Part shown: piece by piece, positions 1 through 10,242 of the stretch | How positions within the stretch are numbered: the first letter of the stretch is position 1 | Layout of the letters: every line of letters starts with the position of its first letter | Origin: Apostichopus japonicus | Taxonomy: Eukaryota > Echinodermata > Holothuroidea > Aspidochirotida > Stichopodidae | Length of the DNA stretch: 60,000 bases | Direction of reading: 5' to 3' | Assembly (NCBI RefSeq): GCF_037975245.1 | Contig: NC_092569.1 | Location: 16,664,001 to 16,724,000, forward strand | Notes under the pieces: generated by a model | Seen by the model: only the letters and a program-made list of their open reading frames with translations | Told to the model about the DNA's origin: nothing | Database searches by the model: none | Position numbers and translations under genes: made by a program

Positions 1-149
1 AAAAGAGACTGTTCGCAATTCCTAGGGGATTGTCTCTTAGGGGATTGTATGATACTGGGCCTAGATGTTTACCGTGATTTAAGTAGTTCTCAACTTGTAA
101 AAGAAATTTGAATTATAAAAAAAATCGTTAACGTAGGGAATGCTGATAT

Positions 150-575
150 TTACTTTCTTCTGGAATATAATATTTGATATGAAAAATTAATAAAATCCAA
201 CTGATGCTTCAATAATAGTTGATAGCCGAAAACCATATCCGACTTGGAAACAATAATTTGTCTAAAAATATGTTGCTCAACATCTAAAACAAAATCAGAA
301 GTTATTTTACACTCCCAATACAAGTGTTCAATAAACCCCTCCTTTAGGTCACAGGGAGTATACCGTGAATTGTCAATAAAACCCATCAAACTCAGGAATG
401 GTTTGTCCCAAGTATACGATGAAGAAAGCAAAATTAAAAGTATTGTAATTGTGTCACTCTCTTTTAACGACTTGAAAGGCATTTGAAAGATAACACGCCA
501 TTGTAGAGAGCTATAATCGAAGTTTACATTCCATTTACAATACACTTCGTAATAATAACTTAACTGAATAAGCAA
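150..575 (-). pseudogene. decayed 3' end of a non-LTR (LINE, L1/Tx1-like) ORF2
   Basis: An open frame of 141 codons reads like the C-terminal end of a LINE reverse-transcriptase polyprotein. It has an aromatic-rich stretch with 'LQWRVIFQMPFKS', a 'SYTWDKPFLSLMGFID' segment and then 'FIEHLYWECK', which matches the usual 'xxHLFWxC' zinc-knuckle region that follows the RT domain in L1/Tx1-type elements. The first Cys of the expected C-x2-C pair is replaced (SRYTPC). No RT core (FADD box) is visible, so this is a 5'-truncated, decayed copy. An overlapping plus-strand frame is its shadow. The family assignment rests on motif recognition only. Confidence 0.6.
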
Positions 576-2776
576 TTCCTAACATTGAAAATATTCGTAG
601 TTTGCTTTGAGTTTTCTTAAATAATGAATTTTAAAAATACAAAAGCTTATTCGTACTTCCAGACGTAAAAGACATTGAAAAAGCCAATGACTATTAGCTC
701 TGCCCTGTCCCAATATGTAATCGACGGTAAATTTACAATAATCATTCTCTGTTGTATTATTGACGTTGTCGTAAACTTATGTAGACGCTCAAACGCGAGA
801 TCGCAAAATATGGGAAACTGGTGACGATACAAAGTTAACGAGCTCAAAAGTGTTATCCAGGCATCTTATTATTTCGTCTGCCTTCGATTATCTCCGATGA
901 ACGTCGCGTATGCATAGCTGTGGATGATGATTCGTTATTCTTGACGTCTTCACAAATGTGCGCTTTAGATAAATTCAGCCTAAATTGAGGACAAGTTTAG
1001 AACAATACGATACAGAAATGATACAATTTAAAATTGTTAAGTAAAGTAAACTAAGAAGGAGAAACATATACTGATACTGACTCCTTGAACAACGCTTTCT
1101 GTATTTCAAATTGTTAAATTTAATTGGTAGAAGCAAATGGAAATGTTGATACTTTGTTTCAGAAACTAGTGAAGTGATCCAGAAAATGGCCTCAATAACC
1201 ACAGCTATTAATTTGCAAAGTTTGCGGAAAAGCGAGTAGGCATCACATCCTAGTAGACCTTTAGAAAATTAAATGTATCTAATGTACGCTAAAATAACTG
1301 ATTAGACTAAAAACTGCGTAATCCACAAATAAAAATGTAACGCCATTTGTAAACTGGATCAAACGTACCGCATACGTCAACCAAACGCTATATGATACAA
1401 TATGCAAACCGTTTGTTGATGCAAAACCAATTGCTGAAGCTTTCGTGTCATACTTAACCAATTTAACAATACACATGTAATATGAATAATCAACCCTTGG
1501 CTGACAGTTATATTAAGAACACGTTATAGCACTTAAAAATGTCAAAACAAGATTTCTTTATTTGTAACATTTTTTGCACGCAAATAATAACGTCTAAAAT
1601 ATTTTGTTAGATTCTTTCATTTTTATATCTCGAGAAAGTCGTTTAATTATTGGTTCAAAGGATCACTCTTTTTCAAATGAAACACCAAATTGTTATCCTC
1701 AAGCCACGAAAACTATAACACCACAACTTCACAGCGAATGTAACGGATTTCCAGAAGATCCAAATCCGAGTCTATAAATTGAATGGACTCGAGTAGTATA
1801 GGTTCGATGAGTCATTTCACAGTAATTGGTAACAGCTTTCTATTGTCTTTGTCAGACAGGCTCTATAGAGGGTCCGAATGTATGATTTCTAGCAATACTG
1901 AGGTTAGAGTTGAAGTTGTCTCTCTCTATGACATAACAACAGTCATAACAACAATACGTTTCAAGCTATATTTGTCTTTCTATGATATACAAATGTACAG
2001 CTGTTACCTCATGAGAACAAACGTTTCACCCTTCCATATCCGATAGACCACACATATACACGATAAACATCAATACGAAAATGACTAAAGCGTCACTTGG
2101 TGTAAGATAGTCCATACGGTGCACATTTGAGCTAATGACGTCATTGTAACGAAATCCGGAATTTCGTCGTTTTCCAAAGGAGAGAGATCAGAGGTAAACT
2201 AACATAATTGGTTGTGTTCCGTGTATTCATATTCATCATTATAATTCAGTTGCAGGTTGTGTTCTGCTCCCCAAACATGTTGAACAGTAGCCACCAACAT
2301 GTCTTCTGAAACCCTTTTTTCCTGCAAAGAGAAAACAGAAAAGATATACGGGAATTAATCTATTCTAGTTAAACCGCATCCGTAAGTTTCAATTTAACTT
2401 TCATTAAGTATTAACTGATCTCAATAGATTAAATAAAGATATTTGATTGGTGTCCAATAAATTCGAAGTCAAAATATCTCACATGAAAAATTTATGACGT
2501 CAAGATACAGGCATTGCCGGTCTTACAGTCATCTTTCAATAACTCGCCGTTATCTGTCGTGGCGTCAGAGGCTAATCCCACTAAAGAAATTCTGATCAAA
2601 GGTATGCAATATAAGACTAATCTATTCAAATATGTACAAGAATATAAGAAGATATAACTTGATTGTTTTAAAACGAGATGACAAAAAAGTGTGCCGGGAT
2701 ATTCGTAATGGTGCGGGAATGTTTATTTTGTTTACCTCTCACAATTAATTAGAGTAACTACCATATAGCTATCAAG
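576..2776. other. gene-poor flank, nothing recognised
   Basis: AT-rich DNA with only short open frames (longest about 87 codons at 1783-2046, plus strand). They show no recognisable domain and no clear splice-site pattern. I see no RNA gene or transposon ends here. Confidence 0.5.
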
Positions 2777-2930
2777 CTAAATCATCGTCTTCCTTTTTTT
2801 CCCCTCTTTTCCTTGGCGGCGGAACCCGAGTATTCGTTCAGTCTGTTGCATGATGCTTTCATTCAAACTGTTATAAAAGGCTTTACTCATTTGGTTTTTG
2901 TTATTCAGTGTCGGGCTAAGCGCATTGAGG
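2777..2930 (-). other. candidate terminal coding exon, unknown protein
   Basis: A minus-strand frame is preceded by a pyrimidine-rich acceptor (CCCTGCCTGCTCTAG, exon starting at 2930 in phase 1). It encodes 50 residues and ends at TAG. The sequence is hydrophilic, with 'NNKNQMSKAFYNSLNESIMQ' and a very basic C-terminus (FRRQGKEGKKRKTMI) that could be a nuclear-localisation signal. I do not recognise a family, and no partner exon could be identified upstream. It may equally be chance or a transposon remnant. Confidence 0.22.
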
Positions 2931-3521
2931 CTAGAGCAGGCAGGGTAAGTAAACCTCATTGATTCAGATAATCGCGAATGTCGTTTCCAAGTTATACCTT
3001 CATCAGCTATTCATCAAAGTATGCAGGAATTTAATACTATATTGTTAATCAAGTTAACAGCTATTATCCCATACGGAAAAAATAAAGACTGGCTTATCTG
3101 ATATATTGATGCGCTGCATTGGCCTACACATGCGGGCCTGTCTGTGTACACTGTACATGGGCTTTAAGTTTATAGCCTTTATAAGCATACGTTAACTTAA
3201 CCATTATACATTCAATGGGACTGGGGTTGAGAGTGGACAGTTGTTTGTTACACAGGTTTTTTTTTGGTGACCTTTCTTAGTAACTTTATTTGCACATTTC
3301 GGAATGGATTATCTTCTCCACAGTTTTGGTACTGAATTATCTTTATGATAGTACCAATAATATTTACGGACAATTGTTCCTCATTGCGGTTCCAGTAGAA
3401 CAATATTATATATCTTATCATTGGCAGATAACCGGAAAAACTCGCTTTTATTCCACATGGACAAGCTGCTGGAGAATTTATACTGGTATAGGTCAATGCG
3501 AACTATTCCAACCCTTGTAAC
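2931..3521. other. non-coding stretch, nothing recognised
   Basis: Overlapping open frames on both strands (3248-3520) have no recognisable domain. I see no repeats or RNA genes. Confidence 0.4.
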
Positions 3522-3851
3522 AATATGGAGCGCAATATACTAAAAAAAAAAACAGGATTTCCGGAACTAAATACAACATTTTTGGAATCGGAAACTCAAA
3601 ATTTTCGGAACTAAATTCAGAATTTTCGGAACTTAATGCAGGATTTTCGGAACTGAATTCAGGATTTTCGGAACTTAATGCAGGATTTTCGGAACTAAAT
3701 TCAGGATTTGGTGAATTAAATTCAGGATTTTCGGAACTAAATTCAAGATTTTTGGAACTAAATGTCCAGATAGTGAGGCTCTCCGTCCAATTTGTAAGTA
3801 AATTGTTTTTACAAGTTAAATTAGGCCTAGTCTGTTTCGTAAAAACTTTTT
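3522..3851 (+). other. open heptad-repeat frame, possible exon, no ATG
   Basis: An open frame of about 109 codons starts after a TAA at 3519 and spans the 21-bp minisatellite. Because 21 is divisible by 3, it encodes a 7-residue repeat, F-S-E-L-N-(S/A)-G, about eight times, then 'LELNVQIVRLSVQF'. A consensus donor follows directly (CAATTT|GTAAGT, donor at 3794). Differences between units are mostly silent or S/A exchanges. There is no ATG and no known family, so it could be an internal exon of a coiled-coil-like protein or simply a repeat that stays open by length. Confidence 0.2.
3550..3768 (+). repeat. 21-bp minisatellite
   Basis: About ten head-to-tail units of the form GGAACTAAATTCAGGATTTTC. 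The first two units are diverged and one unit is altered to GGATTTGGTGAATTAAATTC. A single related unit (GGACTTTCGGAACAAAACTAA) lies about 600 bp downstream at 4361, directly after an acceptor-like TATTTGCAG. Confidence 0.85.
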
Positions 3852-5300
3852 AAGAAGAGTCACTCAGTAAAGAACCTGGGCACGAAAACCAAACTACCGA
3901 ACGACTGATCCGTTCTCAACCCCAGTCCCCTTGCATCGAGACTGTGACTGTGTGATCATCGCCGGTGTGTATCACCATTCCCCTCTAAAGGGAACAGATG
4001 CTACACATGATCTTAACCAAAATGCCGAGAAGCGATCTGTTTCGTATATGTATACATATATTCAATGATACATCTAGTTTGTAAGTGATGTAAGCCATAG
4101 ATATTCATAATAAGTTTACCCTATAACGTTTCCTCAGCCACATATATTCATTTAGGAAAAACACTATGTAAGTGATGTAATACACACACATATTCATAAA
4201 TAGATTAGCTATGTCAGTTGTCTCAGCCACAGATATTCATAAATAGACTAAACGTGTTTCGTATGTTTGTTAAGTCACAGATAATACTAGACTCATCTAT
4301 TATTAAAGGGATGTAACTTACAGATATTCATAGATTAATGTTTTTCGTATGTATTTGCAGGACTTTCGGAACAAAACTAAGGATTTCTTGCATTCTTGGA
4401 AGCTGATTGGATTCCATCGGATTCTATTTGTCAATCGTGGTGATTGACTGATTTCTTCGCCGGTCCGTGGTAAGTATCTAGGGACAGTAAGGGACCGAGG
4501 GCAAGGAAGGGAACAGATGAGGAAGAAAAACCGTGAGTACATTTTTTTCTATACTTAATATTCTGGATTGTCTTACTAACACTGGAAGAAGTCCCACTCA
4601 AACAATTTCATTGACGTACATTGAGACCCTATTGAGACCCATTTCAACTATTTATTCAACAGATACCAAACAAAGCGTAATAAATTACAAATCTCAACGT
4701 AATTATAAATATTTATTTGTTATTCCAAACTAACTACGCATAGTCAAAATAAGCCATTTATTCTATGGATACAAAAATGTGTACTTAAAACTCGGACTTA
4801 TCTAAACAATTTTTAAGTATCTAAATACAAATGGGGAATTAAATAAATGTAATCGATACAAAACTTGCATAATTACTTAATTCCATTCTCATTACAAATC
4901 TCCATTACTTATCTCTCAGATAAGTGGATCAAACCATCGATTAAAAGAAATCTGACATTTCATTCTCCTTTAAGAGAGAACAATATTTAGCACAATGCTT
5001 CTACGTTCTCTTCACGTTCTTTAAATTTGAAGACCACGAGAGTATCCATTCTTTCTTTTGCCTCGTAGCTCACTCGTATCTTTATCGCTGATGGCGAACA
5101 AATTTAAGATTTTGCTGTACACCACTTATCAATTTTGTTTTTACAGCAAGCGCACGTCTGTAAAGAATTTTTACAAAATTATGTAGCTGAAGGCGCTACT
5201 ATGACATAACACTTGTATTTTAAGTTCAGTAATAAATTTTGGTTTCTAATTCAGCGAAATATCTAATTCAGCGAAACAGTACATAATTTTGCTTTCATGA
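3852..5300. repeat. non-coding flank with scattered diverged 43-bp units
   Basis: Between 4080 and 4340 there are four or five diverged copies of the 'GTAAGTGATGTAAGCCACAGATATTCATA' type motif (shown as 'GCCACAGATATTCATA' in the main array). This suggests an older fringe of the minisatellite at 5735-7285. The remainder shows no gene. Confidence 0.4.
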
Positions 5301-5734
5301 AAGTATGTCGCTTGAGTACAAGCGTTTCACCCCGTTAGGAAATATCTCAAAGAAATGTTCTAGACATGAGCTCGTTTGGTTTACTTTTCCAACCACATAC
5401 ATTACCTTGGCATTCCACCACACCTTATCTTCCCTTCCCGAAAAAATGGAAGACTTAGATATAACTTTTGCAATTGTACAAAATAATTGCGAACGGAAGA
5501 CCACGAAAGAGATACAACAGCCACTGTATTTATGTACAAACGCACTATACCGATTGGCAGTTCCATGCCTGCCGATGTCGATTCCATTAAAACCGTGCCA
5601 AATTCAATTTGCTATGTGCACTTTTCGGTGATATCAGTAAAAAGTAAGTTATCGAATTATCACAACATAGTTTTACGCTTGTCACAAGTTGTTTGTATAT
5701 ATGTTAAAAATGTAGGCTTATGAATGCTTTATTG
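5301..5734. other. overlapping open frames, unassigned
   Basis: A 108-codon plus-strand frame (5305-5631) overlaps minus-strand frames of 61-69 codons at 5295-5587. None shows a recognisable domain, signal peptide or splice context, so I cannot say which strand, if any, is coding. Left as an unassigned island between repeats. Confidence 0.15.
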
Positions 5735-6290
5735 TTGTAGTGTATATATTTATAGATGCAACTGTTTTGTTAGTGTTGAAGGCCACATGTAGTCTTAGAT
5801 ACATCTATTATGTTAGTGTTGTAGGCCACATATATTCCTAGATACATATGTCATGTAAGTGTTGGAGGCCACAGATATTCATAGACACAGCTGTTATGTT
5901 AATGTTGTAGGCCACACATATTCATAGATACATATAACATGCTAGTGTTGCAGGCTACATCCCAGATACAGCTGTTATGTTAGTGTTGTAGGCCACAGAT
6001 ATTCATAGATACAGCTGTTATATTAATGTTGTAGGCCACATATATTCATAGATATAGCTGTTATGTTAGTGTTGTAGGCCACGGATATTCATAGATACAG
6101 CTGTAACGCTAGTGTTGTGGGCCACTTATATTTATAGATGTGTATTATATGTTAGTGTTGTAGGCCACATATATTCATAGAAACAGCTGTTTTGTTGGTG
6201 CCGTAGGCCACAAATATTCATAGATACATCTTTTCAATGTTAGTATTGTAGGCCACATATATTCCCAGGTACAGCTGCTTTGTTAGTGGT
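5735..6290. repeat. 43-bp minisatellite, sub-array 1
   Basis: About 12-13 head-to-tail units of roughly 43 bp with the core 'GTTAGTGTTGTAGGCCACA' followed by 'TATTCATAGATACAGCTGTTAT'-type sequence. Units differ from each other by several substitutions and small indels. Confidence 0.85.
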
Positions 6291-7285
6291 GTAGTTTAAT
6301 CCTATTCGTAAGTATTCTAGCCACAGATATTCATAGTGTCATACTATTCGTCATTATTCTAAGCCACAGATATTGATAGTTTCATCCTATTCGTAAGTAT
6401 TCTAGGTTACAGATATTCATAGTTTAATACTTTTATTAAGTATTCTAAGCCACAGATATTCATAGATTTATCCTATTCGTAAGTATTCTAAGCCACAGAT
6501 ATTCATAGCTTAATCCTACTCGTAAGTATTCTAAGCCACAGATATTCATAGCTTAATCCTATTCCTAAGTTATCTAAGCGACAGAAATTCATAGTTTAAT
6601 ACTATTCGTAAGTTTCTTAGCCACAGATATTCATAGTGTAATCACATAAGTAAGTATTATGATCCACATATATACATAGTTCAGTCCTATTCGTAAGTAT
6701 TCTAAGAAACATATATATTTATAGTTTAATCAGATTCGTAAGTATTCTTAGCCACAGATATTCATAGTTTTATTCTAATTGTAAGTATTCTACGCTACAG
6801 ATTTTCATAGATTAATCTTATTCGTTAGTATTCTAAGTTACAGATAATCATAGTTAATTCTTAATCGTACGTATTCTAAAGCACAGATATTCATAGTTAA
6901 ATCTGGTTCGTAAGTATTGTAAGCTATAGATATTCATAGACTAATCCTATTCGTTAGTAATCTAAGCCACTGATATTCATAGTTTAATCCAATTATTTAG
7001 TATTCTATGCCACAGATTTTCATAGTTTTCTCCTATTCGTAAATATTCTAGGCTACATATATAATCCTATTTGAAGGTATTCTAAGCTACATATACTCAT
7101 AGTTAGCCAAAGATGTTGATTGTTTAATCCTCTTTGTAAGTATATTAAGCCACATGTAGCCATAGTTTATTCATACCCGTTATTATTGTAAGCTACAGAT
7201 AATCATAGTTTAATCCTTCTTGTAAGTTTTCTAAGCCACGGATATTCATTATTTAATCTGATTCATAAGTGTTCTAAGCTAATAA
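6291..7285. repeat. 43-bp minisatellite, sub-array 2
   Basis: About 22-23 units of 43 bp with the core 'ATCCTATTCGTAAGTATTCT' then 'AAGCCACAGATATTCATAGTT'-like sequence. It shares 'GCCACAGATATTCATAG' with sub-array 1, so both come from one ancestral unit that then diverged and expanded separately. The array abuts the left edge of tandem unit A. Confidence 0.85.
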
Positions 7286-7519
7286 AAAAATGAAAATTTT
7301 GACGCTGAAGGGTTCATTCTGATACACATTTACACAATAAATAAATACAAGTAGTGCTAAATTCAACTTCTGCTAACTAATATTTCGTGTGATTTTGAAA
7401 ATAAAGGTGGGTGTCCAGCCGTATAGAAGTAGCTCAATTCTTCTCCAACTGAATTAGGAAAGTACCCGAATGATCCATTCACCCTGACTGGCCATATAGG
7501 CAGAGAGGGGGAGGGGAGG

Positions 7520-8740
7520 CATGGGCGGCGATCATGGGGGGGACGGGGGGGGACATGTCCCCCCAATATTTTAGGTGGGGGGATATAGTATCTAATATCC
7601 CCCCCAATATTTGGTGGCATAGTTTTTTTTAAGCATATGTTTTATATTTTTTTATGATATCGCTAGTAATTTCAATATAGGAAATGCTTAGATGCAAATT
7701 ACAAGGCCTGGGAAGTGCCATTTCCAGCAATCTGGGAGGCATTTTCGACCAAAATTTTCTTTTGCGCTTCGCGCCAACTTATGGTGGCGCTACGCTTAGA
7801 AAGTCTGGGTACAAGCTTTGCCCCTCCCTTGGCAAATTCTTCGCAAGGCGCCTGTCTAACCGTGTCACAATTTGTTACTATATATGACCGAAAGTAGTTT
7901 TTCCCTTTTTTTCTCGAAATGAATAGCTAGACGGACCGCATCCGTAATGAAATTTGGTTTGCATCTTGTGTATGAGTGTAAGTACGTACAATCACACATA
8001 TGATCCACATCGATATGGGTTCACTGGGTTTCCATTTGGCCTGTTTTCTATAAGATTTCTAACCGCAGGTGCGTAGCCAAGGAGGGGGGGGGGTGGAGAC
8101 CGCCCTCCCCCTCGAGCATACTTTTTGGGTATTTTCTATGATATCAAGTTTTATAGTAGCCGTTATAAGAGGTTTTAATATTTTTACACCAATAATTTAA
8201 CTGTGTCTGAATTTTCACAAATATCATAATTCCCTCTACTTGTGCAATTTTGACCGGTCTGTTAGGGCTTGAGGGGGGTTTTTCTATATTGGTTGTCCAT
8301 AGATGAAATTTGTGCAACATTATGGGTATGTTTTGAAGTGAATTTATTATTCAAATTCTGAACAAATAATGGGCTTAAAACCTTGAAAAGTGGAACTGAC
8401 GGGTATTGTGGGGCGTTACGTAGAATTACCTACAAAAGCAATGATCCACAGGAGATGCAATGAGGTCGAACATGATGTGTGACTGGTGACAATCTTGAAA
8501 AAAGGCTATGAATGAAAAAAAAACTATTAGGAAAAACTTGGTTCTCAGGCAAAAGTGTACATCTGGTTGGTCATTTTCAAGCCCGAGAAGTGCCATTTCC
8601 GGTGATCTGGGGGGGCTATCAAAACCAGAAATTTTCTTGTACGCTGCGCGCCAACCAATGGTGGCGCTCCGCTTTGATAGTAATTCGCCTGCATCCAAGC
8701 AAATGTCCCCCCCAATATTTGAAACAGATCGCCGCCCCTG
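7520..8740. mobile_element. hAT-like non-autonomous element with 8-bp TSD
   Basis: The ends form terminal inverted repeats: the left starts CATGGGCGGCGATC and the reverse complement of the right end starts CAGGGGCGGCGATC. The identical 8-bp AGGGGAGG flanks it at 7512-7519 and 8741-8748. An 8-bp target duplication plus CAGGG-type ends is the pattern of the hAT superfamily. The matching sites in units B (near 22,650) and C (near 37,210) lack the insert. Internally there are two diverged copies of a block with 'GAAGTGCCATTTCC' and 'ATGGTGGCGCT' (7715-7800 and 8590-8670), so it is composite. No transposase is seen. Confidence 0.75.
8066..8130. mobile_element. possible nested hAT-like end
   Basis: The sequence CAGGTGCGTAGCCAAGGAGG resembles another hAT-type terminus inside the larger element. 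I could not find a convincing matching right end, so nesting is only suggested. Confidence 0.3.
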
Positions 8741-8748
8741 AGGGGAGG

Positions 8749-9963
8749 TGCATGATCTCTGTGAGTGAGGATTATAAAGTACGTTCCTACCTCAAAAGGA
8801 AGAAGTGTGCTATTAGTTCCCCCTAGCTTAACGCTCACCAATCTTCAATGTAAGTCCAGCATCTTTCTAGGGTTTTAATATGTAATATTTCTGCGCTTCT
8901 TGTGACTTGAAACTCCGAAATAGGTGGGTCTCCTTCAAATAAGTTCCCTTTGGTCTTACACACATACTAATTGTTAAACTACTATTTCAATAGATATCAC
9001 TATACACTTGTACTGGTAACTAGCACGTTGGCTATACATGGCACGTATTTTATTAATTCTCAAATGAAAATGTTTAGCCTCAAAGAAGCCGTAAGTTTGT
9101 TCATTAAATCCTCTGAATCGACACAATTTCCTCAACTATGTTCGATTCGGTAATGTACTCTAAAATGCAATAATCCAGAAACAAGTAAAGATAAACAAGA
9201 TTTAGTATCTAATATTAAATAATATCTTCATTTCGATGTAGTTTTTGTCAAATGTATTAATGCTCTGACGGATGGTTATCTATTACTATTTATAGTAACA
9301 CTCTATATGGTTAAGGGTTTGCATTGTCTTACTGTTAAGTACTGTGTTGACAGTTTTATTGATAAGAAACAAGCAAATATGAACATGATCTCATTGAATA
9401 TTTTCTTGAATTAGATGTAAATTTTGCAAGTTTATTGATACCTGGGCGGATGGTTATTTACTACTATTGTATACACTTTGGTAAGTTGTATGGTATTTTA
9501 ACAGTTACATTGACAATAACCTTAAAGGGATCATGAATATGTTCACAGGTTTATCGAAGTGATTATATATGTATATGAAAAGGATGGGGGGCATGCTGCT
9601 TTCAATTAATGGTGCTAACATTATGATCTTCCTCATCAGCTTACTGCTGTTTAAACATTCAACACACACACACACACAGGACAAAGGATTTACTCTCAGG
9701 GTGGATAAGTACTTGAAATTTATTCTTCTGCAGTATTCGTCATTCGAAAATATTATCAAAAAGCAGTTATCGGTTTGACAAAGAGTTATATTTTAAGTTA
9801 TTTGTCAAGTGAAATTATTCTTTTACTGTGTTCGAAAGTTGCAAGTTCATTTCTCGAGAAGCACTCATTTGCTGGTGTCTTGTTTGAGAAATAATTGTTA
9901 AAATTTGGATGAAAACATTATTTTTCACGGGACTCTGTGACCCCTGATGAAACTTCATGTTTT
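8749..9963. other. 3' flank of FReD gene A, non-coding
   Basis: This stretch is conserved in units B and C, and from about 9520 also in D. It contains a (CA)n tract at 9662-9678. Plus-strand open frames around 'LLLFKHSTHTHT' occur here and at 23656, 37854 and 53912, but indels at the (CA)n tract change the frame between copies, so they are not treated as genes. Confidence 0.55.
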
Positions 9964-9969
9964 TTTATT
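9964..9969 (-). promoter_or_regulatory. AATAAA polyadenylation signal, gene A
   Basis: AATAAA on the minus strand, 26 bases after the second in-frame stop (9995) and about 70 after the first (10037). The aligned positions in B (TCACAAAACA) and in C and D (deleted) lack it. Confidence 0.5.
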
Positions 9970-10036
9970 GGAGTTGTTGTCTGCGTCTGATATATTACAC
10001 TGGACGTATCTTCATTTCAGCGTATTTTATGTGGTA

Positions 10037-10242
10037 TTAACTTCCTGGAAGACTATACCAGTAGATGCTGTTGTGACTAGTACTTCCCGCTGAGTAAAGT
10101 CCGTTGAGACTGGCATACTTATAGTAATTCCTGTACCACCACGCTCCATGATAGTGCAGGGCCAGGTTATAACTACTATCAAGTTCGTTGTCACGGTTGA
10201 ATGTCGAAAATGACTGGTTCATGTGGATTGTCATTCTATCCC
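10037..10242 (-). CDS. FReD-A exon 5 (terminal)
   Basis: Acceptor TTTTTCACAG; enters in phase 1. It encodes the most diverged C-terminal part of the four copies ('TIHMNQSFSTFNRDNELDSS', 'HYHGAWWYRNYYKYASLNG') and stops with TAA after LPGS. In-frame sequence continues to a second TAA at 9995-9997. Confidence 0.85.

Noticed and set aside
5735-7285. CRISPR-like regular repeats
   Set aside because: Units are contiguous and diverged with no unique spacers; the genome is eukaryotic. It is a minisatellite.
8426-8841. Several overlapping 77-104 codon frames
   Set aside because: Inside the non-autonomous hAT-like element, on both strands, without transposase features.
9569-9778. Plus-strand frame with LLLFKHSTHTHT, recurring in all four units as a possible small membrane protein
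   Set aside because: Different (CA)n lengths shift the frame in units C and D, and the reading frame after HSTHT is not shared. Conservation is explained by unit duplication.
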